From assembly GCA_963680875.1 (NCBI GenBank), contig OY804578.1, positions 96,687,689 to 96,751,688 on the forward strand: a stretch of DNA of 64,000 nucleotides, given 5' to 3'. Under the pieces are notes generated by a model. That model was not told where the DNA came from. It saw nothing but the letters and a program-made list of their open reading frames with translations, and made no database searches. The position numbers and the translations under genes were made by a program. Origin of the DNA: Bathymodiolus brooksi. Lineage: Eukaryota > Mollusca > Bivalvia > Mytilida > Modiolidae. This document shows positions 10,305 through 24,044 of the stretch, in pieces; the stretch's first letter is position 1, and each line of letters opens with the position of its first letter.

Positions 10305-12022
10305 ACAGTGAAAAAAAATGATGTGGAAGCATATATTTATTGAGTTTTGGGGGAAATTATAGTTGTGCACCATCAGAAATTCCAAGACTTGAATATCAAT
10401 AAATCATATTTTTGCAAATTTGATGGAATTAGAAGGAATTTCAACTAAAGATGTATATACAAAAACATATTTTATGTCTTAAACCACATAATTTATGGGA
10501 TAAAAGCATGAATTAACAAAATTAAGAATGATGTGAGCTCATTTTATGGGACGAAAAAAGGGGGGGCTAAATGTAAACATTTCATAGTATTTAGCTATTA
10601 AATATACAACTGAGGCATATATATGTGTTAAAATTGTTTATTGTGTTAGAAATTAGCTTAATAACTGTAATATATAAGAGAATAGGTAAGTTTTGGTATG
10701 TTACACAATCTGAACTCAACAGCTGTAAATGGAGTTATTTTCATTAAAAATCTTCAAGGGGGTACCTTTGCATTTGAACACTTATACTTGCAAATATCAG
10801 ACAGCCACATACCTTATGAGGTTTTTTTTTGGGTTGATATTGTCTAAGGAATAGAAATTAGGCCAACAAATGGTGAAAGAAACAAGTTTTGTTGCTTTTT
10901 AGGTGTCAAACCACTAATTCACCAATCAGAGCTTGGAACATATACGAAAGTAGTCCCTTTTCAAGAAAAAAGTTCCTTTCACTTTGTAGTATTGTGAAAA
11001 CTACTGAATGGAATGGACTAATCAAAATTGATAATTGAAGTTAAATAAATAGGGATTATTTTGAGCCCAAATTTGATGGATTTAGTTGTATTTTAATACC
11101 TCTATGGAGGATTTGATGCATGACCTATAAATACTGATTTTTTTGGGGATGACTGAGCTATTTTTAGAGTAGGTGTTTTCCGTAGCATGGCATTTCACTG
11201 CAAGATTTTAAACATGCCCTGATATTTTGACAGAACGTAGAGGAATCATGTACGTTTCAGAAAATATATGGTCTTGGAAAGGTTAAACTAAAGATAAAAT
11301 GACCAGGTAGGCTCGAAAAAACACAAATTTAGTAGAAAACCTTAAAGAAATTAATTAGTGGTTTTACACCGTAAAGACAAAAACGTCAAAACTATCTTTT
11401 GTTGCTATCATGTTCAAATTAGCCTATAAATGTCACAACAGACCCCGAGTGACATTTTTCATACAAAAATTTTACAAAATACATTGTGGTGTCAGATTAC
11501 ATGGTCAAAATGCATGTTATGTAATATTTTGGAATATTGCTCCCAAACACTGGATATACATGGACACCGGGTATTGCAACTCATTTTATTTTAATTTTTG
11601 ACTTTATAATTATTGGGAATATGTTATTGAATTTTTTTTTGCAGTAGAAGGGCATATAATATTGAAAATATGGTTGATAATAAGAATTTAACAAATTTCA
11701 TCATGCGGCAGTTTGTCGACTTCAAATATAGGATATGGTGATATCATGATTGGATTTTTTTCAATCCTACACATTTTTACTGGTAAATTTTGATAGTTTC
11801 AGTTAGAATACATGTACAATGTACTTACAAAATAATATAAGGCTATAGAAAGCAGTTTTAATTGAAAATTATGTAGTAAAAACCTGGTAATTTAAGTGAT
11901 CCCAGAAAAATTCTTTTGACTGCCTAGCATTTTCTACTAATTTTTCAAATTGTCAATTTGAATTTCATGTTTTAGAGTATTATTTGGCTGTAACAGTACA
12001 TTTGAACATCCAGCTTACTTAA
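10305..12022 (+). repeat. Satellite unit 7, class D (A/C chimera)
   Basis: 1,718 bp. Its left part has the class A bases (GAGG, CAAGTTTTG, A6GTTCC). From CTGATTTTTTT onward it has the class C bases (CTAAAG, TTT codon, T9 before GCAG, TTCTTTTG). The switch lies between unit positions of about 590 and 833. Confidence 0.93.
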
Positions 12023-13740
12023 ACAGTGAAAAAAAATGATGTGGAAGCATATATTTATTGAGTTTTGGGGGAAATTATAGTTGTGCACCATCAGAAATTC
12101 CAAGACTTGAATATCAATAAATCATATTTTTGCAAATTTGATGGAATTAGAAGGAATTTCAACTAAAGATGTATATACAAAAACATATTTTATGTCTTAA
12201 ACCACATAATTTATGGGATAAAAGCATGAATTAACAAAATTAAGAATGATGTGAGCTCATTTTATGGGACGAAAAAAGGGGGGGCTAAATGTAAACATTT
12301 CATAGTATTTAGCTATTAAATATACAACTGAGGCATATATATGTGTTAAAATTGTTTATTGTGTTAGAAATTAGCTTAATAACTGTAATATATAAGAGAA
12401 TAGGTAAGTTTTGGTATGTTACACAATCTGAACTCAACAGCTGTAAATGGAGTTATTTTCATTAAAAATCTTCAAGGGGGTACCTTTGCATTTGAACACT
12501 TATACTTGCAAATATCAGACAGCCACATACCTTATGAGGTTTTTTTTTGGGTTGATATTGTCTAAGGAATAGAAATTAGGCCAACAAATGGTGAAAGAAA
12601 CAAGTTTTGTTGCTTTTTAGGTGTCAAACCACTAATTCACCAATCAGAGCTTGGAACATATACGAAAGTAGTCCCTTTTCAAGAAAAAAGTTCCTTTCAC
12701 TTTGTAGTATTGTGAAAACTACTGAATGGAATGGACTAATCAAAATTGATAATTGAAGTTAAATAAATAGGGATTATTTTGAGCCCAAATTTGATGGATT
12801 TAGTTGTATTTTAATACCTCTATGGAGGATTTGATGCATGACCTATAAATACTGAATTTTTTGGGGATGACTGAGCTATTTTTAGAGTAGGTGTTTTCCG
12901 TAGCATGGCATTTCACTGCAAGATTTTAAACATGCCCTGATATTTTGACAGAACGTAGAGGAATCATGTACGTTTCAGAAAATATATGGTCTTGGAAAGG
13001 TTAAACTTAAGATAAAATGACCAGGTAGGCTCGAAAAAACACAAATTTAGTAGAAAACCTTAAAGAAATTAATTAGTGGTTTTACACCGTAAAGACAAAA
13101 ACGTCAAAACTATCTTTTGTTGCTATCATGTTCAAATTAGCCTATAAATGTCACAACAGACCCCGAGTGACATTTTTCATACAAAAATGTTACAAAATAC
13201 ATTGTGGTGTCAGATTACATGGTCAAAATGCATGTTATGTAATATTTTGGAATATTGCTCCCAAACACTGGATATACATGGACACCGGGTATTGCAACTC
13301 ATTTTATTTTAATTTTTGACTTTATAATTATTGGGAATATGTTATTGAATGTGTTTTTGCAGTAGAAGGGCATATAATATTGAAAATATGGTTGATAATA
13401 AGAATTTAACAAATTTCATCATGCGGCAGTTTGTCGACTTCAAATATAGGATATGGTGATATCATGATTGGATTTTTTTCAATCCTACACATTTTTACTG
13501 GTAAATTTTGATAGTTTCAGTTAGAATACATGTACAATGTACTTACAAAATAATATAAGGCTATAGAAAGCAGTTTTAATTGAAAATTATGTAGTAAAAA
13601 CCTGGTAATTTAAGTGATCCCAGAAAAATTATTTTGACTGCCTAGCATTTTCTACTAATTTTTCAAATTGTCAATTTGAATTTCATGTTTTAGAGTATTA
13701 TTTGGCTGTAACAGTACATTTGAACATCCAGCTTACTTAA
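12023..13740 (+). repeat. Satellite unit 8, class A
   Basis: 1,718 bp, identical to unit 4 at all diagnostic sites. Confidence 0.95.
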
Positions 13741-15457
13741 ACAGTGAAAAAAAATGATGTGGAAGCATATATTTATTGAGTTTTGGGGGAAATTATAGTT
13801 GTGCACCATCAGAAATTCCAAGACTTGAATATCAATAAATCATATTTTTGCAAATTTGATGGAATTAGAAGGAATTTCAACTAAAGATGTATATACAAAA
13901 ACATATTTTATGTCTTAAACCACATAATTTATGGGATAAAAGCATGAATTAACAAAATTAAGAATGATGTGAGCTCATTTTATGGGACGAAAAAAGGGGG
14001 GGCTAAATGTAAACATTTCATAGTATTTAGCTATTAAATATACAACTGAGGCATATATATGTGTTAAAATTGTTTATTGTGTTAGAAATTAGCTTAATAA
14101 CTGTAATATATAAGAGAATAGGTAAGTTTTGGTATGTTACACAATCTGAACTCAACAGCTGTAAATGGAGTTATTTTCATTAAAAATCTTCAAGGGGGTA
14201 CCTTTGCATTTGAACACTTATACTTGCAAATATCAGACAGCCACATACCTTATGAGGTTTTTTTTTGGGTTGATATTGTCTAAGGAATAGAAATTAGGCC
14301 AACAAATGGTGAAAGAAACAAGTTTTGTTGCTCTTTAGGTGTCAAACCACTAATTCACCAATCAGAGCTTGGAACATATACGAAAGTAGTCTCTTTTCAA
14401 GAAAAAAGTTCCTTTCACTTTGTAGTATTGTGAAAACTACTGAATGGAATGGACTAATCAAAATTGATAATTGAAGTTAAATAAATAGGGATTATTTTGA
14501 GCCCAAATTTGATGGATTTAGTTGTATTTTAATACCTCTATGGAGGATTTGATGCATGACCTATAAATACTGAATTTTTTGGGGATGACTGAGCTATTTT
14601 TAGAGTAGGTGTTTTCCGTAGCATGGCATTTCACTGCAAGATTTTAAACATGCCCTGATATTTTGACAGAACGTAGAGGAATCATGTACGTTTCAGAAAA
14701 TATATGGTCTTGGAAAGGTTAAACTTAAGATAAAATGACCAGGTAGGCTCGAAAAACACAAATTTAGTAGAAAACCTTAAAGAAATTAATTAGTGGTTTT
14801 ACACCTTAAAGACAAAAACGTCAAAACTATCTTTTGTTGCTATCATGTTCAAATTAGCCTATAAATGTCACAACAGACCCCGAGTGACATTTTTCATACA
14901 AAAATGTTACAAAATACATTGTGGTGTCAGATTACATGGTCAAAATGCATGTTATGTAATATTTTGGAATATTGCTCCCAAACACTGGATATACATGGAC
15001 ACCGGGTATTGCAACTCATTTTATTTTAATTTTTGACTTTATAATTATTGGGAATATGTTATTGAATGTGTTTTTGCAGTAGAAGGGCATATAATATTGA
15101 AAATATGGTTGATAATAAGAATTTAACAAATTTCATCATGCGGCAGTTTGTCGACTTCAAATATAGGATATGGTGATATCATGATTGGATTTTTTTCAAT
15201 CCTACACATTTTTACTGGTAAATTTTGATAGTTTCAGTTAGAATACATGTACAATGTACTTACAAAATAATATAAGGCTATAGAAAGCAGTTTTAATTGA
15301 AAATTATGTAGTAAAAACCTGGTAATTTAAGTGATCCCAGAAAAATTATTTTGACTGCCTAGCATTTTCTACTAATTTTTCAAATTGTCAATTTGAATTT
15401 CATGTTTTAGAGTATTATTTGGCTGTAACAGTACATTTGAACATCCAGCTTACTTAA
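13741..15457 (+). repeat. Satellite unit 9, class B
   Basis: 1,717 bp with CTCTTTAG, TCTCTTTT, A5 and CCTT. Confidence 0.95.
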
Positions 15458-17174
15458 ACAGTGAAAAAAAATGATGTGGAAGCATATATTTATTGAGTTT
15501 TGGGGGAAATTATAGTTGTGCACCATCAGAAATTCCAAGACTTGAATATCAATAAATCATATTTTTGCAAATTTGATGGAATTAGAAGGAATTTCAACTA
15601 AAGATGTATATACAAAAACATATTTTATGTCTTAAACCACATAATTTATGGGATAAAAGCATGAATTAACAAAATTAAGAATGATGTGAGCTCATTTTAT
15701 GGGACGAAAAAAGGGGGGGCTAAATGTAAACATTTCATAGTATTTAGCTATTAAATATACAACTGAGGCATATATATGTGTTAAAATTGTTTATTGTGTT
15801 AGAAATTAGCTTAATAACTGTAATATATAAGAGAATAGGTAAGTTTTGGTATGTTACACAATCTGAACTCAACAGCTGTAAATGGAGTTATTTTCATTAA
15901 AAATCTTCAAGGGGGTACCTTTGCATTTGAACACTTATACTTGCAAATATCAGACAGCCACATACCTTATGAGTTTTTTTTTGGGTTGATATTGTCTAAG
16001 GAATAGAAATTAGGCCAACAAATGGTGAAAGAAACAATTTTTGTTGCTTTTTAGGTGTCAAACCACTAATTCACCAATCAGAGCTTGGAACATATACGAA
16101 AGTAGTCCCTTTTCAAGAAAAAAGTTCCTTTCACTTTGTAGTATTGTGAAAACTACTGAATGGAATGGACTAATCAAAATTGATAATTGAAGTTAAATAA
16201 ATAGGGATTATTTTGAGCCCAAATTTGATGGATTTAGTTGTATTTTAATACCTCTATGGAGGATTTGATGCATGACCTATAAATACTGATTTTTTTGGGG
16301 ATGACTGAGCTATTTTTAGAGTAGGTGTTTTCCGTAGCATGGCATTTCACTGCAAGATTTTAAACATGCCCTGATATTTTGACAGAACGTAGAGGAATCA
16401 TGTACGTTTCAGAAAATATATGGTCTTGGAAAGGTTAAACTAAAGATAAAATGACCAGGTAGGCTCGAAAAAACACAAATTTAGTAGAAAACCTTAAAGA
16501 AATTAATTAGTGGTTTTACACCGTAAAGACAAAAACGTCAAAACTATCTTTTGTTGCTATCATGTTCAAATTAGCCTATAAATGTCACAACAGACCCCGA
16601 GTGACATTTTTCATACAAAAATTTTACAAAATACATTGTGGTGTCAGATTACATGGTCAAAATGCATGTTATGTAATATTTTGGAATATTGCTCCCAAAC
16701 ACTGGATATACATGGACACCGGGTATTGCAACTCATTTTATTTTAATTTTTGACTTTATAATTATTGGGAATATGTTATTGAATTTTTTTTTGCAGTAGA
16801 AGGGCATATAATATTGAAAATATGGTTGATAATAAGAATTTAACAAATTTCATCATGCGGCAGTTTGTCGACTTCAAATATAGGATATGGTGATATCATG
16901 ATTGGATTTTTTTCAATCCTACACATTTTTACTGGTAAATTTTGATAGTTTCAGTTAGAATACATGTACAATGTACTTACAAAATAATATAAGGCTATAG
17001 AAAGCAGTTTTAATTGAAAATTATGTAGTAAAAACCTGGTAATTTAAGTGATCCCAGAAAAATTCTTTTGACTGCCTAGCATTTTCTACTAATTTTTCAA
17101 ATTGTCAATTTGAATTTCATGTTTTAGAGTATTATTTGGCTGTAACAGTACATTTGAACATCCAGCTTACTTAA
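15458..17174 (+). repeat. Satellite unit 10, class C
   Basis: 1,717 bp with the full class C set, including CAATTTTTG and T9GCAG. Confidence 0.95.
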
Positions 17175-18892
17175 ACAGTGAAAAAAAATGATGTGGAAGC
17201 ATATATTTATTGAGTTTTGGGGGAAATTATAGTTGTGCACCATCAGAAATTCCAAGACTTGAATATCAATAAATCATATTTTTGCAAATTTGATGGAATT
17301 AGAAGGAATTTCAACTAAAGATGTATATACAAAAACATATTTTATGTCTTAAACCACATAATTTATGGGATAAAAGCATGAATTAACAAAATTAAGAATG
17401 ATGTGAGCTCATTTTATGGGACGAAAAAAGGGGGGGCTAAATGTAAACATTTCATAGTATTTAGCTATTAAATATACAACTGAGGCATATATATGTGTTA
17501 AAATTGTTTATTGTGTTAGAAATTAGCTTAATAACTGTAATATATAAGAGAATAGGTAAGTTTTGGTATGTTACACAATCTGAACTCAACAGCTGTAAAT
17601 GGAGTTATTTTCATTAAAAATCTTCAAGGGGGTACCTTTGCATTTGAACACTTATACTTGCAAATATCAGACAGCCACATACCTTATGAGGTTTTTTTTT
17701 GGGTTGATATTGTCTAAGGAATAGAAATTAGGCCAACAAATGGTGAAAGAAACAAGTTTTGTTGCTTTTTAGGTGTCAAACCACTAATTCACCAATCAGA
17801 GCTTGGAACATATACGAAAGTAGTCCCTTTTCAAGAAAAAAGTTCCTTTCACTTTGTAGTATTGTGAAAACTACTGAATGGAATGGACTAATCAAAATTG
17901 ATAATTGAAGTTAAATAAATAGGGATTATTTTGAGCCCAAATTTGATGGATTTAGTTGTATTTTAATACCTCTATGGAGGATTTGATGCATGACCTATAA
18001 ATACTGATTTTTTTGGGGATGACTGAGCTATTTTTAGAGTAGGTGTTTTCCGTAGCATGGCATTTCACTGCAAGATTTTAAACATGCCCTGATATTTTGA
18101 CAGAACGTAGAGGAATCATGTACGTTTCAGAAAATATATGGTCTTGGAAAGGTTAAACTAAAGATAAAATGACCAGGTAGGCTCGAAAAAACACAAATTT
18201 AGTAGAAAACCTTAAAGAAATTAATTAGTGGTTTTACACCGTAAAGACAAAAACGTCAAAACTATCTTTTGTTGCTATCATGTTCAAATTAGCCTATAAA
18301 TGTCACAACAGACCCCGAGTGACATTTTTCATACAAAAATTTTACAAAATACATTGTGGTGTCAGATTACATGGTCAAAATGCATGTTATGTAATATTTT
18401 GGAATATTGCTCCCAAACACTGGATATACATGGACACCGGGTATTGCAACTCATTTTATTTTAATTTTTGACTTTATAATTATTGGGAATATGTTATTGA
18501 ATTTTTTTTTGCAGTAGAAGGGCATATAATATTGAAAATATGGTTGATAATAAGAATTTAACAAATTTCATCATGCGGCAGTTTGTCGACTTCAAATATA
18601 GGATATGGTGATATCATGATTGGATTTTTTTCAATCCTACACATTTTTACTGGTAAATTTTGATAGTTTCAGTTAGAATACATGTACAATGTACTTACAA
18701 AATAATATAAGGCTATAGAAAGCAGTTTTAATTGAAAATTATGTAGTAAAAACCTGGTAATTTAAGTGATCCCAGAAAAATTCTTTTGACTGCCTAGCAT
18801 TTTCTACTAATTTTTCAAATTGTCAATTTGAATTTCATGTTTTAGAGTATTATTTGGCTGTAACAGTACATTTGAACATCCAGCTTACTTAA
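17175..18892 (+). repeat. Satellite unit 11, class D (A/C chimera)
   Basis: 1,718 bp, with the same left-A, right-C junction as unit 7. The chimera was therefore copied with the block rather than formed twice. Confidence 0.93.
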
Positions 18893-20610
18893 ACAGTGAA
18901 AAAAAATGATGTGGAAGCATATATTTATTGAGTTTTGGGGGAAATTATAGTTGTGCACCATCAGAAATTCCAAGACTTGAATATCAATAAATCATATTTT
19001 TGCAAATTTGATGGAATTAGAAGGAATTTCAACTAAAGATGTATATACAAAAACATATTTTATGTCTTAAACCACATAATTTATGGGATAAAAGCATGAA
19101 TTAACAAAATTAAGAATGATGTGAGCTCATTTTATGGGACGAAAAAAGGGGGGGCTAAATGTAAACATTTCATAGTATTTAGCTATTAAATATACAACTG
19201 AGGCATATATATGTGTTAAAATTGTTTATTGTGTTAGAAATTAGCTTAATAACTGTAATATATAAGAGAATAGGTAAGTTTTGGTATGTTACACAATCTG
19301 AACTCAACAGCTGTAAATGGAGTTATTTTCATTAAAAATCTTCAAGGGGGTACCTTTGCATTTGAACACTTATACTTGCAAATATCAGACAGCCACATAC
19401 CTTATGAGGTTTTTTTTTGGGTTGATATTGTCTAAGGAATAGAAATTAGGCCAACAAATGGTGAAAGAAACAAGTTTTGTTGCTTTTTAGGTGTCAAACC
19501 ACTAATTCACCAATCAGAGCTTGGAACATATACGAAAGTAGTCCCTTTTCAAGAAAAAAGTTCCTTTCACTTTGTAGTATTGTGAAAACTACTGAATGGA
19601 ATGGACTAATCAAAATTGATAATTGAAGTTAAATAAATAGGGATTATTTTGAGCCCAAATTTGATGGATTTAGTTGTATTTTAATACCTCTATGGAGGAT
19701 TTGATGCATGACCTATAAATACTGAATTTTTTGGGGATGACTGAGCTATTTTTAGAGTAGGTGTTTTCCGTAGCATGGCATTTCACTGCAAGATTTTAAA
19801 CATGCCCTGATATTTTGACAGAACGTAGAGGAATCATGTACGTTTCAGAAAATATATGGTCTTGGAAAGGTTAAACTTAAGATAAAATGACCAGGTAGGC
19901 TCGAAAAAACACAAATTTAGTAGAAAACCTTAAAGAAATTAATTAGTGGTTTTACACCGTAAAGACAAAAACGTCAAAACTATCTTTTGTTGCTATCATG
20001 TTCAAATTAGCCTATAAATGTCACAACAGACCCCGAGTGACATTTTTCATACAAAAATGTTACAAAATACATTGTGGTGTCAGATTACATGGTCAAAATG
20101 CATGTTATGTAATATTTTGGAATATTGCTCCCAAACACTGGATATACATGGACACCGGGTATTGCAACTCATTTTATTTTAATTTTTGACTTTATAATTA
20201 TTGGGAATATGTTATTGAATGTGTTTTTGCAGTAGAAGGGCATATAATATTGAAAATATGGTTGATAATAAGAATTTAACAAATTTCATCATGCGGCAGT
20301 TTGTCGACTTCAAATATAGGATATGGTGATATCATGATTGGATTTTTTTCAATCCTACACATTTTTACTGGTAAATTTTGATAGTTTCAGTTAGAATACA
20401 TGTACAATGTACTTACAAAATAATATAAGGCTATAGAAAGCAGTTTTAATTGAAAATTATGTAGTAAAAACCTGGTAATTTAAGTGATCCCAGAAAAATT
20501 CTTTTGACTGCCTAGCATTTTCTACTAATTTTTCAAATTGTCAATTTGAATTTCATGTTTTAGAGTATTATTTGGCTGTAACAGTACATTTGAACATCCA
20601 GCTTACTTAA
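18893..20610 (+). repeat. Satellite unit 12, class A with C/D-type 3' end
   Basis: 1,718 bp. Class A through the T/G-run site before GCAG, then TTCTTTTG instead of TTATTTTG. It is the only class A unit with this base, consistent with a crossover or conversion tract near the 3' end. Confidence 0.92.
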
Positions 20611-22328
20611 ACAGTGAAAAAAAATGATGTGGAAGCATATATTTATTGAGTTTTGGGGGAAATTATAGTTGTGCACCATCAGAAATTCCAAGACTTGAAT
20701 ATCAATAAATCATATTTTTGCAAATTTGATGGAATTAGAAGGAATTTCAACTAAAGATGTATATACAAAAACATATTTTATGTCTTAAACCACATAATTT
20801 ATGGGATAAAAGCATGAATTAACAAAATTAAGAATGATGTGAGCTCATTTTATGGGACGAAAAAAGGGGGGGCTAAATGTAAACATTTCATAGTATTTAG
20901 CTATTAAATATACAACTGAGGCATATATATGTGTTAAAATTGTTTATTGTGTTAGAAATTAGCTTAATAACTGTAATATATAAGAGAATAGGTAAGTTTT
21001 GGTATGTTACACAATCTGAACTCAACAGCTGTAAATGGAGTTATTTTCATTAAAAATCTTCAAGGGGGTACCTTTGCATTTGAACACTTATACTTGCAAA
21101 TATCAGACAGCCACATACCTTATGAGGTTTTTTTTTGGGTTGATATTGTCTAAGGAATAGAAATTAGGCCAACAAATGGTGAAAGAAACAAGTTTTGTTG
21201 CTTTTTAGGTGTCAAACCACTAATTCACCAATCAGAGCTTGGAACATATACGAAAGTAGTCCCTTTTCAAGAAAAAAGTTCCTTTCACTTTGTAGTATTG
21301 TGAAAACTACTGAATGGAATGGACTAATCAAAATTGATAATTGAAGTTAAATAAATAGGGATTATTTTGAGCCCAAATTTGATGGATTTAGTTGTATTTT
21401 AATACCTCTATGGAGGATTTGATGCATGACCTATAAATACTGAATTTTTTGGGGATGACTGAGCTATTTTTAGAGTAGGTGTTTTCCGTAGCATGGCATT
21501 TCACTGCAAGATTTTAAACATGCCCTGATATTTTGACAGAACGTAGAGGAATCATGTACGTTTCAGAAAATATATGGTCTTGGAAAGGTTAAACTTAAGA
21601 TAAAATGACCAGGTAGGCTCGAAAAAACACAAATTTAGTAGAAAACCTTAAAGAAATTAATTAGTGGTTTTACACCGTAAAGACAAAAACGTCAAAACTA
21701 TCTTTTGTTGCTATCATGTTCAAATTAGCCTATAAATGTCACAACAGACCCCGAGTGACATTTTTCATACAAAAATGTTACAAAATACATTGTGGTGTCA
21801 GATTACATGGTCAAAATGCATGTTATGTAATATTTTGGAATATTGCTCCCAAACACTGGATATACATGGACACCGGGTATTGCAACTCATTTTATTTTAA
21901 TTTTTGACTTTATAATTATTGGGAATATGTTATTGAATGTGTTTTTGCAGTAGAAGGGCATATAATATTGAAAATATGGTTGATAATAAGAATTTAACAA
22001 ATTTCATCATGCGGCAGTTTGTCGACTTCAAATATAGGATATGGTGATATCATGATTGGATTTTTTTCAATCCTACACATTTTTACTGGTAAATTTTGAT
22101 AGTTTCAGTTAGAATACATGTACAATGTACTTACAAAATAATATAAGGCTATAGAAAGCAGTTTTAATTGAAAATTATGTAGTAAAAACCTGGTAATTTA
22201 AGTGATCCCAGAAAAATTATTTTGACTGCCTAGCATTTTCTACTAATTTTTCAAATTGTCAATTTGAATTTCATGTTTTAGAGTATTATTTGGCTGTAAC
22301 AGTACCTTTGAACATCCAGCTTACTTAA
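20611..22328 (+). repeat. Satellite unit 13, class A with GTACCTTTG end
   Basis: 1,718 bp, A8, class A body. The 3' variant CCTTTG is shared only with unit 20, exactly 12,028 bp away. Confidence 0.92.
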
Positions 22329-24044
22329 ACAGTGAAAAAAAATGATGTGGAAGCATATATTTATTGAGTTTTGGGGGAAATTATAGTTGTGCACCATCAG
22401 AAATTCCAAGACTTGAATATCAATAAATCATATTTTTGCAAATTTGATGGAATTAGAAGGAATTTCAACTAAAGATGTATATACAAAAACATATTTTATG
22501 TCTTAAACCACATAATTTATGGGATAAAAGCATGAATTAACAAAATTAAGAATGATGTGAGCTCATTTTATGGGACGAAAAAAGGGGGGGCTAAATGTAA
22601 ACATTTCATAGTATTTAGCTATTAAATATACAACTGAGGCATATATATGTGTTAAAATTGTTTATTGTGTTAGAAATTAGCTTAATAACTGTAATATATA
22701 AGAGAATAGGTAAGTTTTGGTATGTTACACAATCTGAACTCAACAGCTGTAAATGGAGTTATTTTCATTAAAAATCTTCAAGGGGGTACCTTTGCATTTG
22801 AACACTTATACTTGCAAATATCAGACAGCCACATACCTTATGAGTTTTTTTTTGGGTTGATATTGTCTAAGGAATAGAAATTAGGCCAACAAATGGTGAA
22901 AGAAACAAGTTTTGTTGCTCTTTAGGTGTCAAACCACTAATTCACCAATCAGAGCTTGGAACATATACGAAAGTAGTCCCTTTTCAAGAAAAAGTTTCTT
23001 TCACTTTGTAGTATTGTGAAAACTACTGAATGGAATGGACTAATCAAAATTGATAATTGAAGTTAAATAAATAGGGATTATTTTGAGCCCAAATTTGATG
23101 GATTTAGTTGTATTTTAATACCTCTATGGAGGATTTGATGCATGACCTATAAATACTGAATTTTTTGGGGATGACTGAGCTATTTTTAGAGTAGGTGTTT
23201 TCCGTAGCATGGCATTTCACTGCAAGATTTTAAACATGCCCTGATATTTTGACAGAACGTAGAGGAATCATGTACGTTTCAGAAAATATATGGTCTTGGA
23301 AAGGTTAAACTTAAGATAAAATGACCAGGTAGGCTCGAAAAAACACAAATTTAGTAGAAAACCTTAAAGAAATTAATTAGTGGTTTTACACCTTAAAGAC
23401 AAAAACGTCAAAACTATCTTTTGTTGCTATCATGTTCAAATTAGCCTATAAATGTCACAACAGACCCCGAGTGACATTTTTCATACAAAAATGTTACAAA
23501 ATACATTGTGGTGTCAGATTACATGGTCAAAATGCATGTTATGTAATATTTTGGAATATTGCTCCCAAACACTGGATATACATGGACACCGGGTATTGCA
23601 ACTCATTGTATTTTAATTTTTGACTTTATAATTATTGGGAATATGTTATTGAATGTGTTTTTGCAGTAGAAGGGCATATAATATTGAAAATATGGTTGAT
23701 AATAAGAATTTAACAAATTTCATCATGCGGCAGTTTGTCGACTTCAAATATAGGATATGGTGATATCATGATTGGATTTTTTTCAATCCTACACATTTTT
23801 ACTGGTAAATTTTGATAGTTTCAGTTAGAATACATGTACAATGTACTTACAAAATAATATAAGGCTATAGAAAGCAGTTTTAATTGAAAATTATGTAGTA
23901 AAAACCTGGTAATTTAAGTGATCCCAGAAAAATTATTTTGACTGCCTAGCATTTTCTACTAATTTTTCAAATTGTCAATTTGAATTTCATGTTTTAGAGT
24001 ATTATTTGGCTGTAACAGTACATTTGAACATCCAGCTTACTTAA
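22329..24044 (+). repeat. Satellite unit 14, class E
   Basis: 1,716 bp, the shortest type: A8, G7, GAG, A5GTTTC, CCTT, and TTG at the codon-59 site. Confidence 0.95.

Larger units (their letters stand above)
5153..12022 (+). repeat. 4-unit higher-order repeat A-B-C-D, copy 1 (6,870 bp)
   Basis: Units 4-7. Every diagnostic site I checked matches the next block base for base at a constant offset of 6,870 bp, although neighbouring units inside the block differ from each other at up to about ten sites. Copies one HOR apart being more alike than adjacent copies is the defining feature of a higher-order repeat. Confidence 0.92.
12023..18892 (+). repeat. 4-unit higher-order repeat A-B-C-D, copy 2 (6,870 bp)
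   Basis: Units 8-11, identical to copy 1 at all diagnostic sites inspected. The identity continues into the first part of unit 12, which is again class A, and breaks at its 3' end, where unit 12 carries a C/D-type base. So the duplicated block does not end exactly at a unit border. Confidence 0.92.
18893..22328 (+). repeat. Transition: two class A units between the two HOR types
   Basis: Units 12 and 13 are both class A and lie between the 4-unit and the 7-unit HOR. Unit 12 is A-like except for a C/D-type C at its 3' end (TTCTTTTG near 20510). Unit 13 ends with GTACCTTTG (near 22302), a variant otherwise seen only in unit 20, which precedes the second 7-unit HOR copy. Thus unit 12 leans to the left HOR and unit 13 to the right one. 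Confidence 0.88.
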
